Source: Ciona savignyi
Taxonomy: Eukaryota > Chordata > Ascidiacea > Phlebobranchia > Cionidae
Reading direction: 5' to 3'
Assembly: GCA_000149265.1 (NCBI GenBank)
Contig: CH003266.1
Span: forward strand, 1,924,969 to 1,988,968
Length of the DNA: 64,000 nucleotides
Shown here: in pieces, positions 35,701 through 46,667 of the stretch
How the letters are laid out: every line of letters begins with the position of its first letter
Position numbering within the stretch: position 1 is the first letter of the stretch
Program-made: the position numbers and the translations under genes
Notes under the pieces: generated by a model
The model's input: only the letters and a program-made list of their open reading frames with translations
Databases searched by the model: none
What the model was told of the DNA's origin: nothing

Positions 35701-38700
35701 TTTAAAATTGTTTGTTAAAACTCTAAAAGAACTTGATTTTTTCTCACAAGCTTTTAAATAGTAAAATACAACAGAAAAAATCCTTTCCAAACAAGCTTAA
35801 TTTACAGGCGTAGCTTTTAAGTAAAATCATTTTCACTATGTCATTATAAACAATAATACAGGGTGTCCCAAAAAAATGACACCAATTAAGATGCAAATAT
35901 CAAAAAAATGTATGAACTCGAAATCAATGAAATTTAACAGGCATATGAGTTGACATAATTTATTTAAAAAAAATATTGTCATTTACGCGTTGTCAACAGT
36001 ACAACACACATGCTTTATTGAGTTTCTAGAGTTTACAGGTTTTCAATGTGTGATTTTAAAATGGTGTCATTTTTTTGGGACACCCTGTACATCGTTCCTG
36101 GATAAAATATTAACCATTTAAATTTGCCTCCTTACTTTCTTACTCATATCAAGACTCATGAGGCTGTTGGTGCCAAACACAGAGCACGTCGCCGTCTCAC
36201 CGGACACAGCGTCCATGATATTCACTTTCGCACCAGAACCCTCCATTATGACACATACGTCGGAGGGGAATTCCCTGTGTGCATGCTTCACCATCATGTT
36301 ACCAGCCCACGACCCAGCCTGGTGTATATAAATGACTGTAGCGACCTGGCTATGTCACAGTCTATGAACCGAAGTGGGCTTTGCATTTTTCTTGTGTTTT
36401 AACCACGTTGTGTTTAATCCATTATTTTGTTGTAATTTTACTTTTGGCAAGAATACAAGAAACACCTCTACATTGGTGACCCCGATTTCAAAATAAGTAA
36501 TTTATAAATCATTTATATGTAAACATCGCATCTATAATATAAAAACTAACATATAAACGTGTTTTGGTATGGCTTGTTAAAATATATTAGAATGCTTTTT
36601 ACAGGACACATTACATTACAAAAGCAAACAAAGTTTATATATATATAAATATATATAAAAAAAATTAAGTGCAGGCAACGAAACAAATAGGCTATTTATT
36701 CTAAATAACATCTAAACTACGATAATTATACGAACAACAAATACTTACATTTCTAACTGGGACACTTGCTATTTTTAGAATATGATGAGCAAGATTTCCA
36801 AATGTGGTTGAATCATTTTCCCTTTCCTTCAGGACTTTAGCCACATTACTGAGGGTGACACATGCTCCAAATTTCACCGAATTCGAATAGTTAAACGTGG
36901 TAGAAAGATCGGGAACTGAGTTGATGTTGATAATGTTCTTTGGAAAGCTGATGGGTTTGTACACTCCTGCGTTTGAATGTGATTAGTAATGCCTTCTTCA
37001 CCGTTTGAAAATATGGTTGTTAACTCCTGAAAGAACATCTGTATGACAAAAAAACTGTTTGACCTTCTTTATTTATACAGAACTACTATCAAATTGAATT
37101 TACATAATAAAACTTATCAGGAAACATCTAAAGGCTATATGATAGGGTACATAATCTTCAGTAAGCCAAAGCAAGGAACATGAATTGAATCCAATCTTCA
37201 ATAGAGGTACACAACTAGATGTGGGGAAGCAAGGAAACAAAACAAAAAGTAGAAAAAGAGGCTTAGTGTTATAGTGCAATTTTTGTTTTATAAGCAATTA
37301 ATTAATTATTTTTTCAACCATATTTTTTTTATTTGGGTTTAGCGGCAACGTCAAAATTATACCGAATTTTAATAGTCTATTCCTTTTTTTAGACGTGTTC
37401 TAACGACTGTCGTTTTGCTGTTTTTCCCATTTTCTAAATTTTTACCGATAGTCCCGCTTTGTGTTTTCATCATGGAAACAAAAAATAAACTAAACTAAAT
37501 TTCTAAAAATGTCAAAATGAAAAATAAACTGATTCCCAATTATGTTACAAAACTATCAATGTCACATTTTTTATTCTAATTGTTATCATCTCTCATACAT
37601 ACATGCAAGACTGATACAGGCATGCATGTTACCTGTTACACTATACTTACAAGAGAGTTCAAAAACAGAAATACTGGCACCATGCTTTCGAATGGTTTGA
37701 TAGCTGAATTATTTGATAAACTTTTAAATTTGAATATGCAATAAATATTATAAGATCATCTTAAAATACAAATAGTTTATCTGTGTCAAAAAATTGCATG
37801 TACAAAATCGCCTAAACTATAAGCTTTTGATACCTGAAGCAGTATTCCCACAAACAAGTTTAAACTGGTTTGGGTCAGTTTCTTGGATGAGTGTCACCAG
37901 TTCTTGCAGGGAAGTTGGAGTTATCCAAGTGGAATCACCATTTACAACAGTAATAGATCGTGTGTTGGTCTTGCTGCAACTTTTCTTGCAAGGTCTTGCC
38001 AAATCCTGTATTATTTATACATTACATGGAATTAATTGTTTAAAGATCAGAAATACACGGTTTTCATGTAATAAAGAATCAATATTAAAGTTAAGGGATC
38101 ATTGTATAAAAGTAAAGTGTTGGAAAGCATGATTCCAGTTAAGTTGGTAAAAAAAACAATTACATTGTGATGAATGTGATCTACAAACTCTGATTCCATA
38201 TTTTTGATGCTTACATAACACTTAAGCTACAGTGTAAAACACAAGCTAAGGTATAACCAACAACCAGAGATTGTTGTGTAGTACAGAAAATAATTATTTG
38301 TAAAAACTGGAAGTTACTCCTGAATTTTCTTCAAGGGAAGTAAAAATGCATTAAAAATAGGACAAAATAAAAATTAATAACCGTGGGTAGAAAAACCAAC
38401 CCTATAAATTATATTACATAGGGCTATTGTCAGAATACCTCAAGAACATAATTAAGGTATGGAAGCAATTGTAAAAGAGTGTTCATAATTGATTACTTTG
38501 GTTAAATACAATACTCCATCAAACTGAGGCTACAAGCCCAATGCCAGTACCTCAATATCTTTGGATTTGTTAGCTGGGTCTGCATCGCAAGCGAAGCATT
38601 TCATGGCATCAAGAATCGAACGATATCCAGTACATCGGCATATGTTGCCATCAAAACTATCCTCAATTTTTTGCTGGGTGGGGGATGGGTCTTCACTCAG

Positions 38701-40577
38701 TAAACTGTTGATAAGAGTATCCATGTTGTGTTACAGATTCAATGTGAATTTCTCAACAGTTTGTGATTACGGTACAGTGAGTGTTGTTACAACACAGAGA
38801 GGCATATACCATTAAGGCAACAAGCATAGTACCATAGACAAGCACACTGTTTATATGTGGTACTGAGATCCAACTTACTTCCTTAGCCTACTTTCTTTAA
38901 ATAATACATAGTTGTAACATGAGCTAAGAATGTGGACAATTATTGTATCGAATAAGAAATACCTGTCAATATCAGCATCTGACAGGATCTCCGACCCTAT
39001 ATGCTAGCTCATGCCAATAGGATAAGGACCAAAACAAAATTTATGGTAGTTTATAATGGTTAAAAAATTTTCATTAAATAACTCACTTTACTTGTTAAAA
39101 CAAATCAAGTTTTTAAATCTTCATTGCTTATATACCTGTGCATGTTCATCACAAATCCTGGTGTGCAATACCCACATTGACTTGCACCAAACTTAGCGAC
39201 ACTGGTTTGTATAGGGTCGTAGCCATCATGCCTATTGCCCAACCCTTCAACTGTGGTAATGCTGCAGCCATCAGCCGCACACAACGGCATGAGACACTGA
39301 AGGACAAATTGCCATGTTTAAAGATTTTTGTGTTATGTATACGCACAAGGTCAAAATAATACACAAGGTAATAGTCCTAGGTTTATCGCTATGGATATGT
39401 GCACAGTTCAGTTTAGGTTAACATTGCTCAATAAAAACTGTCCAATTATAAAGTGAATAAAAAATATAATTAGATGAATTTCCATTTGAAAACAACTTTT
39501 AGGAGCTCTCTTTTGTAATGATGCAAGCCAAAATAACAATGCTATGACAACAATTTTTTTCAGGCACTGGTTTGATTATTTTGCATAATAAATGATAGTT
39601 CATAAAAGTTTGATATGCCATTGACAAATTCAAATCTTACGCAACCACAAAATACCACGCTTTTAAGATACAAAACGGATAATTATTAAGAGCAAAAATT
39701 AAGAGCAATAGGCCTAGGTAATTAAAAAATAAAATCATTATCATCAATACTATTTCAAACTGCATATTAGTGGTTTTATTGTTTTGGGTGGTAATGATAT
39801 TGCAGCCATGTAGAGCACATTTTTCACCTAAATAGGGTGTTCTGAACCCTTTACTTGGATCCTTCAGTAAGTATGAATAATAGAAACAGATCAGCTTGCC
39901 GTATAGATAACTTATATATACTAAATAATAAAATGCGATCCAAAAAGTTGCTTGATTTCAATGATAAACCCAACAATTTTTGGTGCTGCATAAAATTCTC
40001 ACCGTATTAACAGCTTTCGGCCCTTCGTTGGGTTTCTGCAACGTAACAACACAACAACCACAACCTCCTTCTTCGCACATCACCTTCACCCCAGTCAACC
40101 CCGGTTGCAGACGCATCCACGAGTTGAGAGATACTGTCGGGTCAGGACTTTGCACTAAAACAACAAAAAATTATTTAGGATGGGATAGGATATTCATGTT
40201 TATCCCCTTGAATGGGAAAACCAAGGGGGTTTACACACGGGCAATCGTCAGATCACCTCGCGCCCATCGTCGGGACTCGGGTTACCGGAGCTACTGCAGT
40301 GTGTTGTATATGATAGACATGGTTCTTTAAGTTGGTAGAACCCATTAATTCGCTGGGTTCAGTCAATGTCCGTAAAGTGCCTTGCCCAAGGACCCAACCG
40401 ACTAGCTAGCGACCAGTTTCGCACCTGCAACCTTTCTATTTAAAGGCGACGCACTTGACCGTTAGACCAACCAACCGGTTTTAAATAAAAATAAAAAACA
40501 CAAAACTCACCGCTGTATTGCTTGCCATTAACAGTAAACTCGATGCCATTTCCATTTTGATATTCAAATTTTTTCAT
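23708..40577 (-). CDS. Molybdenum hydroxylase (aldehyde oxidase/xanthine dehydrogenase family), 26 exons, about 1258 aa
   Basis: Cytosolic Mo-cofactor/2Fe-2S/FAD enzyme family oxidising aldehydes, purines or N-heterocycles. Exons (high to low): 40577-40511, 40154-40003, 39296-39136, 38704-38551, 38005-37834, 36966-36749, 36318-36136, 35649-35560, 34720-34555, 34118-34015, 32957-32796, 32322-32169, 31816-31697, 30858-30653, 30063-29897, 29420-29233, 28647-28531, 28139-28059, 27521-27357, 27076-26968, 26241-26130, 25786-25658, 25271-25138, 24856-24728, 24356-24209, 23896-23708. All phases join. Motifs: CEEGGCGCC, ASQCGYCTPGF and NICRCTGYRS (both Fe-S clusters); the FAD region; ASGEAYYMSDRIP; RIGGAYGGKSTN; CKTNIPSTTWCRSP; SHGGIESGQG; SLNPAVDMGQVEGAF; SKASGEPPM with the catalytic Glu. 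Against XDH, Glu802, Arg880 and Phe914 positions read Ser, Thr and Pro, so XDH activity is unlikely and it is not a classic AOX either. The usual last ~45 residues are missing; GTGAGT at 23715-23710 could be a donor to an unseen exon. Confidence 0.93.
24396..24610. repeat. 20-bp minisatellite, about 10.5 copies
   Basis: Unit GAGAGTAAATATCGGAATAT with point variants (TTGG, GTGAG, GAGAAA). In the intron before AOX/XDH-like exon 25. It creates a misleading 204-residue minus-strand ORF. Confidence 0.95.
24944..25140. repeat. 33-bp minisatellite, about 6 copies
   Basis: Unit built from CACACTTACATGTTAGAAAT plus ACAAGATGTAAGA, alternating GATGAAAAGA and GATGTAAGA forms. The last unit runs into the donor of AOX/XDH-like exon 23, whose GTAAGTGTG is itself the repeat sequence CACTTACAT on the plus strand. 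Confidence 0.9.
25384..25650. repeat. Diverged tandem duplication, two units
   Basis: AAACTTCAGAT, GATAATCAAATGTATC, TAATGCCCCTAA and CAATTTCTTCTG each occur twice in the same order. Intronic. Confidence 0.8.
25825..26080 (+). mobile_element. Cics-1-type SINE, 5'-truncated copy
   Basis: Starts at the B box (AAGGTTGCAGGTGCGAATGT). Complete body (GAACCCAGCGGATTAATGGG; GTAACCCGACGGTGGGTGTG) and tail TATCCTATCATATCCTA. Intronic. Confidence 0.92.
26255..26365. repeat. Short tandem repeat AGAGTGACATCTTTTAACAC
   Basis: GTGACATCTTTT occurs five times with TTTTAACACTTTTAACA spacers. Intronic. Confidence 0.85.
27085..27260. repeat. Low-complexity AAGTGTTAGG-type repeat
   Basis: Irregular repeats of AAAGTGTTAGGGAAAAGT and AAAGTATTAAAGTTAGGG. 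Intronic. Confidence 0.8.
27558..27858 (+). mobile_element. Cics-1-type SINE copy
   Basis: Head TTAGTCTGGTGGGTTAGTGC, B box AGGTTCAAACCTGG, body ACACTGCGTTAGCTCCGGTA, tail TATCCTATCCTATAAGG. Intronic. Confidence 0.93.
30895..30985. repeat. 31-bp tandem repeat, about 3 copies
   Basis: Unit GATATTAAAGTGCGAGAATG plus TAACTCCA. Intronic. Confidence 0.88.
31848..31925 (+). mobile_element. SINE head fragment
   Basis: CAGCTTTCAGTTGAAAGATT, GGATCGAAACCAGCAGC, then the GTTGTGTC block; nothing downstream. Intronic. Confidence 0.6.
32508..32785 (+). mobile_element. Cics-1-type SINE copy
   Basis: Head CTGGTTAGTCTGGTGGTTTA, B box GTTGCAAGTTCAAGCC, full body and TATCATATCCTATGC tail. It ends about 15 bp from the donor of AOX/XDH-like exon 11. 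Confidence 0.93.
33255..33340. mobile_element. Degraded hAT end
   Basis: CAGGGGTTCTTAATCGGTGG resembles a hAT terminal repeat, but no convincing opposite end was found. Intronic. Confidence 0.35.
35160..35442 (+). mobile_element. Cics-1-type SINE copy
   Basis: Head CCGGCCGGTTTCTCTAGTGG, B box TTGCAGATACGAAACTGG, full body, tail GATAAACAATATCCTATCC. Intronic. Confidence 0.94.
35859..36087. mobile_element. Mariner/Tc1-type MITE, 229 bp, with near-perfect TIRs
   Basis: Begins CAGGGTGTCCCAAAAAAATG and then ACACCA; ends with its inverse, TGGTGTCAT then TTTTTTGGGACACCCTG. Flanked by TA on both sides (35857-35858 and 36088-36089). No transposase. Intronic in the molybdenum hydroxylase gene. Confidence 0.95.
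36320..36490 (+). mobile_element. Possible LTR-retroelement remnant with primer-binding-site-like sequence
   Basis: A TATATAAA-like box, a long T-rich leader and ...CTCTACA followed by TTGGTGACCCCGATTTC, which resembles an LTR end joined to a primer-binding site (compare TGGTGACCCCGACGTGAT at 10207). No partner LTR found in the window. Confidence 0.35.
40183..40485 (-). mobile_element. Cics-1-type SINE copy, minus strand
   Basis: Complete inverse copy from GATAGGATATTCATGTTTAT to TTAGACCAACCAACCGG. In intron 1 of the molybdenum hydroxylase gene. Confidence 0.95.
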
Positions 40578-41340
40578 GATTCAAATTGACTAATTTAACC
40601 AATAAACTTATCATTGACGTAATGCCTTATTCCAATCAGCATATATTCTGTTACAAAAAAAGCAATACATATGTAGGTAGTTTTATTGTTGTAAATTTTG
40701 TAGGTGGGTTTATTGTTCTAGTTATTGTTACATGCTTCAAATAATTAATAGCACTTTATTGAACACTGATAGGTAGGCCTACCGTTACATGCTTTAAAAC
40801 AAAAAAGAGCATGTTATCGATTACTGATTAAAAAACGACTATTTAATTTACTTTAAAAAGGCGAAGATTATTTTATATTTCCTTTAAAAACATCAATTTT
40901 TTCTGGACACTAAATCTTGCCAATTTATTTTTATGGCTTAATGTATGATTTTTATATTTTGTGCAATAACTCTTAATATTAAAAGTTACGGGATATCTAA
41001 ATGTGCAAATACATATTATCAGGCATAACCAATTTTCGTAACGAACCGGGATTATTAATACAAACAACAAACAATCATTGTTACTTGAAATGTGATAGAA
41101 AGTCATTAAATAGGATAAGATAGCCATAAGGATAAGTGTCAGATTAGGTGTAGTTTACCTAGTGTACCTAGTATAGTTTATAGTACAGGGTCTGGTAAAA
41201 CATTTTTAAGGCCAACCTGTAAAAATCGAACTAAAAACAACTTTGAATGATGGGTGCTTTAATATTTTCTATAAACAACAAAGAAAAACATTTAAACCTA
41301 TTCATGCAGTTTAAAACAAAACAGACTACTGGTACTTGTT

Positions 41341-42240
41341 TCATTGAATTTCACCAAAATTTCCATGACCAGTTTCCTTTGCATGCTTTTGTGCGCCTGA
41401 AGGACCACTTAACAATGTGTTGCATGTTAAGCATCGCAAATTAAAGTTAGCAGTGTCAGTATACTGCCTCGCTTTGTGGCATACTTCTGCTACTTCTCTT
41501 GCATTTACCAATGCAACGTCATCAGAAGTTTGAAATATAGTTTGAATTGGCAGAGATTGATTGCCAGAGTCCAAATACATAGGGTCGTAGTGAATTCCAT
41601 CATAAAGGAGGAAAATACGAGTTTTATAACCAACATCTTGACCATATGTGTCAACGCGTAGAGTTTGAATATCCACAGCAGCAATTTCAACCTGATAAAT
41701 CTCCGACAACACAGAGAGTTCAATTCCACCTCCCCATGAAGAATCGCACTGAATCCAAACACTGTACTCATCCGTAGTTTTGCCGAGGAAAGCTTCAGTG
41801 TACTTTTCCGGATTTGAGCGAACAACATTAGCAATATCTGCTCTTAGACGTTTGGCTTCAACATAATCTGCTTTTGTTAGCCTTCCTTGCAGTGCAAAGA
41901 ACACGCTATAAAATAAACACGAATTGTCTGCAGGCACTTCTTTTCTTTTCATTTGTGGTTGCAACACAGGTGGTTGAGAGATCACGCTCGTTTTTTCTTT
42001 GTTTACAATTGTGAATGTATCACCAGATCGTATTTTTAATTCATCCAAAGAAACTGATAAATTTGACAAATTTAAAGCCTTTGGGGGGTAGCCGGTCATT
42101 ATTTTTTGAAAACTTGTGTCCACTCCTATTGATTCCTTTATTGCAAGCTGCAGATCGTTTAGCGTAGATGTTCCATATAGTTTTGTGGAAAGCCGATGTG
42201 TTCCAGTGTCCGTTTTGCATCTTAATTGCAGCGCTGCCAT
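41341..42240 (-). CDS. YOD1: YOD1/OTU1 deubiquitinase, intronless, 299 aa
   Basis: Ovarian-tumour-family cysteine protease working with p97/VCP in ER-associated degradation. N-terminal UBX-like ubiquitin fold (residues 1-80, MAALQLRCKTDTGTHRLSTK). OTU domain with catalytic Asp105 and Cys108 in the motif DNSCLF, and His217 in DGIHYDP. C-terminal C2H2 zinc finger (Cys270, Cys273, His286, His292). Length is close to human (348), shorter in the N-terminal linker. The whole protein is in one ORF. It is head-to-tail with the hydroxylase gene on the same strand, about 760 bp upstream of it. Confidence 0.97.
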   Translation of the reverse strand: MAALQLRCKTDTGTHRLSTKLYGTSTLNDLQLAIKESIGVDTSFQKIMTGYPPKALNLSNLSVSLDELKIRSGDTFTIVNKEKTSVISQPPVLQPQMKRKEVPADNSCLFYSVFFALQGRLTKADYVEAKRLRADIANVVRSNPEKYTEAFLGKTTDEYSVWIQCDSSWGGGIELSVLSEIYQVEIAAVDIQTLRVDTYGQDVGYKTRIFLLYDGIHYDPMYLDSGNQSLPIQTIFQTSDDVALVNAREVAEVCHKARQYTDTANFNLRCLTCNTLLSGPSGAQKHAKETGHGNFGEIQ

Positions 42241-44109
42241 TACAACATTAAGTTAAGTTTGGATTGCAAAATCTAAAAAGAGATAATTCAGTTTATACCA
42301 ATGAACAAACTATAAAAAAAACAACCAAGTGCTAAAATAATGAATTTAATAAGAGTACTACAAATTGATAGATAGTTAAAAGAAATCTGTTTCATAGTTG
42401 TAAGTTACGGGAAATTCCCATTTAAACCAATACATCTCTAGCGCCGATGTGCGGATATAAGTTCACAAGAAAACAGTCCCGAAAAGCGGCACATTATTTT
42501 GTCATAACACACTGACATCGCTCAAGTAAATAGGCCGGAATATAGGATAGGTTCTATCCTATATCCTATCCGATAGAATATTTAGTCTGATAAGACGTGA
42601 TAAACTAAAAATTGTCTGTGTGACCGCCAGTGAATAATACCCTTTATTCTAGTGTACAGAGATTTCTTCGCCTGCAACAATTGTACACAAGCAGATGTCA
42701 CCTGATACAAGCAAAAAACTTGGCTATTATTAAAACCCCATTTTATTTCTGGTTTTGGACTCACCTAAAACATTTTAAAAATCCAAATTTAAAGCTAGCT
42801 AAAGAAGACATTGGAGGAGCGTGGTTTGGCTGTTAAAATTGCGCTTTATTCAGCCGAAGTCTGTTGTGCTACTTCTGGTTTTGTATGTAAACTAAAAAAG
42901 AAACATTAGTTTAGGATAATATTCTGCAAAATTTAACCTTGATTGAAAAGTTCAGATCGCTGTGTTGTTCTCACGATCAACGTGTTGTTCTCATAAGTCC
43001 GCGCTCCCCCACAGTTTCGGCATCGGACCGCGGTGTGTTTTGTGTATTGTTTATGTGTTTTTATTGACTGGGTTTAGGTCCATGCCTTGGCCTCCAAGGA
43101 CGACATTTGGTTGTGTCAAAAGGCCCTAAGTCCCGGTTAAAGTCAATTGTAAATGTATTTCGAACATCATATGCATCAGCAGACTTCCCTGTTTAGTTTT
43201 GTCAGTCCCAAATTGCTATTAAGGTGCTTTATGCCATAGAGATACTAATATGTATATTAGTATCTCTATGCTTTATGCAACCAGCATAAAACGTAAAAGT
43301 AATCAGAGAACACATTCAGATTTTACTCGTTTTTTTCGTGTTTTTTTTCACGTCCAGGTTATTGGGTAAAAGGTACATCCAGGTTTGAATAGAACGAGTT
43401 ATCCAATCAGGTTAACACTTGCAAGAATACTAACTAGCATGCCCTTTGTTTGCCTTAACTTTTAACCTTATAAAAACCTCCATAAGAAATTTCAGCTATC
43501 AAGAAAAATGTATAAAAATAAGCCAATTTTTAACATTTTTGGTGTTATTGATTACTCACCGGCTTTAAAACAAAATATCACTCCGCGCTTGAGAAGCAGT
43601 AGTCTTTTTATCTACTCCGCCACCGTTCCTTCGAAAAGTTTGTAATTATTTGTTTGTGTGTGTGTAATTTCCCGACTAGGTACGGGCTCCTAGCACCTAT
43701 CTTGCAATAAGCTTAGACGGCATCTCTTGTTTAGAGTTTGAAATAATGTGTCATTGTCCAAAACTTCTTGAATTTATTCGAAAATGACAAGGGAATAATG
43801 ACAGGAACGAAAAGTCTTGTAAATGACGGTTTCCAAGAAAAAAATATACTTTGGTGAAAATGGTGGTAAAAAGGGAATTACAATAGTGATATTATTTCCT
43901 TAAGACATCGATATAAATATATACAATAATGACGACGATAAATTTAACAATATGTGTAGGAATGGTGTGTACAACTATTAAATTGAGGTCTGCATGTGCG
44001 CGGCCGGATCTGACTAATGGTTCCCCGTTAGTCATTGTGTTTAAGTAAGTAAAAAGGATGCTGAATCCCCCAAGTCGGTACAGTTTGAAGCAGCATGTGC
44101 TATTAGGTT
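42241..44109. other. Intergenic region upstream of YOD1
   Basis: Contains the YOD1 promoter, a TATCCTATCC-rich SINE-tail remnant near 42540-42580 and a 36-bp palindrome (43235-43270). No gene recognised. Confidence 0.5.
43226..43278. repeat. Perfect 36-bp palindrome between 9-bp direct repeats
   Basis: Arms CATAGAGATACTAATAT and ATATTAGTATCTCTATG with a 2-base centre (GT), at 43235-43270. GCTTTATGC lies on both sides (43226-43234 and 43270-43278), like a target duplication. Confidence 0.9.
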
Positions 44110-44365
44110 AGGATAGGATATTCATGTTTGTCCCCGTGAATGGGAAAATCAAGGGGGTTAACACACGGCCAATCGTCGAATCACCTCGCGCTCACCGTCC
44201 GGTTACCGGAGCTATTGCAATGTGTTGTAAATGATAGATACGTTCCTTCAATTTAGTAGAACCCATTAATCCACTGGGTTCAGCCAACGTCCGTAAAGTG
44301 CCTTGCCCAAGGACACAACCGACTAGCTAGCGACCAGTTTTGCACCGGCAGGTTGCCGATTTAAG
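44110..44365 (-). mobile_element. Cics-1-type SINE copy, minus strand
   Basis: From GGATAGGATATTCATGTTTG through CACCGTCCGGTTACCGGAGC and CGACTAGCTAGCGACCAG, ending within the head. Confidence 0.94.
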
Positions 44366-45376
44366 CTTAACTTTTAAGTTGTGTAAAAATCTAAAACGTC
44401 GGCAGAATTTTTAATGACAGTCCTTTTTGTGACGCCTTTTAAACTACGGCGCCAGATAATAAGCGTGGAGCGTATGCTATACGCTAGCGATATTTTCTTT
44501 GTATATCCAGTCTTACCAATCGAGCCGAATAGACAATGATAACCGACATTTTCGTTCAAAGCTAGCCATTTGCAAAAAAAGCATTAATATACTGATATTA
44601 AAGTTATTATAGTTATCAACATTTTTCTCTCTTATTCCAGCATTTGTCAAACATAAGTTATTTTTATTTTTTCTACCCTGCTTCACACTTTCACAAACAC
44701 ACGTTTTTTGAAGTCGTTTTCCAATCAGTACTGATCGTGCTTTACCGCACACTCTTCTTCAGCGCTTAACATCGTTAAAATTTAAAAAAAATTGTAAATA
44801 GTTGTAATCTTACTTAAGGGTTGGCGGCGGCTTCCGTTATATTTGATATTTATATCATTTTCTTTTGGTGACGTTTTTTAAAACTAGAAAAAAATATATT
44901 CAACTATACTTAAATGTATTGTCTTAAACAAAGTAATAACGAGTCAGACGTTGATCAAATCTTATAAACGGAAATGCGTGATGAGTTACAGTTTGATGCA
45001 TTCAGTTAAAACAATCAAGCTGTGATTAGTCCCAATTTTTAAATGCTTGTTACCGGCATCATTTCGAGTCAGGCAGCCACTTAACTATAATTACTATACC
45101 AGCTGTTCCGTAGACATGACAAAACCATAGCGATTTAAAATGTTATAACACTTCTCTTGGTGTTTGTGGTTGAAAATGTGCAGGGACTTGGCAGCTGCGC
45201 CGTGTTTACGTTTTGGATTATCTAGATTAATAATTCTATGCATCTAAATAATCACAATTTAACAGCACCCAGTTATATGTACATAGGTAGATTTGACGCA
45301 CGTTTTACGCGTAATATTAAATTGACATATTCGTTTTAATAAATTTTAGAAACATTAGTGGAGACATTCTGAAAAT
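44366..45376. other. Spacer with a possible orphan exon
   Basis: On the minus strand, an ATG near 44575 starts MASFERKCRLSLSIRLDW with a GTAAGA donor right after it. I found no partner exon and do not call a gene. The rest is AT-rich. Confidence 0.3.
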
Positions 45377-46667
45377 ATGCTTAACCTGAGAAAAAAAACA
45401 TACAGTGCAGGTAAGGTTCCTCAAGTGTGATTGTATTCTTGGTATAACACATACTCAACAAACACAATAGTTTTAAACTATTAATGAATGTTCTATAAAC
45501 TGCTAGTAAAGCTTACAGGTATAACTATGGCTTTGTGTTTTAGACGAGATCAGTCTGTTCCAGCAAGAATGCGTCATGCAACACAACCGGTTAAGGCGGC
45601 AGCACGGTGCTCTACCGTAAGCTATTGTTTAAGCTTCCACTCATTTTAGTTAACCTCTACATTGCTTTAGGTTAAAGATCTCTCAGGAACTTCAGGATTT
45701 GTCCGAACAACTTGCCTGGAAGCTTAGAAAACGAGGCAAACTGGTTGATATTTGTAACGAAAACTTCAGTTGCAATACATGCCACGTCATTTCCCGAAAT
45801 ATTGACGGTAAGTTGTCACTCGCATTTGCGCAATAATAAGTAAGTTGGTTACTATGATAATATAAAAGCACAGTTTGCTTCGTTAAACGTTATACTGTAC
45901 GTTCATATTTATGTATCATTGGCTAATATTATTTAAATGACTACTTATACTTTGACAGTTAAATTTATTTACGTCACAGGTTATACTATAGCTAACCTTT
46001 GGTACTCAGAGATGTCCAATTATAATTTTGATCAACCGAAAGCGGACGATTTAAACAGTTAGTATGATTTTTGCTTTTTATAATAAATTATGTTATATTG
46101 TGTTTGTGTTTAATGGTATACGTATCATTTTCGAAAATTTATGTTATTTCATTTCACTAAGGATTCGTTTTTTCTTTGCCAAATTCGAAAAAGCATTACA
46201 AAATCCCATAATATAAGTATATATAAAATAGTTTTTAATTACCAACGCATTCGAAACTGTGAATCATAGCACTGCGTGGCCTGACATAGAGTTTCATGTT
46301 TTGTTAGTCACTTGTTAAGGTCTAATGCTGGTATTATTGGCTTGCCTTTCTTGGTAACAATAAAACCTATAATGACAAACATTTTTAATTTTAATGAATT
46401 GACTGCAACAAATCTAATACAAAAATTGGAGAAATAATATTTTTTATTAAAGTATGAAAGTATTTTTTTTATGAAATTTACAGAAGTTGAGAACTATTTT
46501 GCATCGCAGGTAGATTTATTCGAATGGTTTGGAAGTCCGCAACTGCCATTGGAGTCGGAGTGTCACGTGACAAAAATGATAACGTTTTCGTAGTTACGCT
46601 TTACTCACCTGGCCATAAACTCACCAAGGATAGTTTAATTGAAAACGTCATGTCGCCACTGTTTTGA
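45377..46667 (+). CDS. GAPR-1/GLIPR2-like CAP-domain protein, 5 exons, 159 aa
   Basis: CAP-superfamily protein of the small Golgi-associated GLIPR2 type; no signal peptide is visible. Exons: 45377-45410, 45544-45616, 45671-45807, 45980-46057 and 46510-46667 (TGA). All phases agree. Matches along the family: QHNRLRRQHGALPLKIS, ELQDLSEQLAWKL, LWYSEMSNYNFDQP, RMVWKSATAIGVGVS, VFVVTLYSPGH. Of the usual His-Glu-Glu-His tetrad, only the Glu of WYSE is kept; the GEN Glu is gone (CNT in that place) and the GHFTQ His is replaced (SRFIR). An AATAAA lies at 46836-46841. Fold assignment is strong; function is unknown. Confidence 0.85.

Noticed and set aside
23708-40577. Naming the hydroxylase xanthine dehydrogenase (XDH)
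   Set aside because: Positions diagnostic for XDH catalysis (Glu802, Arg880, Phe914 equivalents) are substituted, so only the family-level name is supported.
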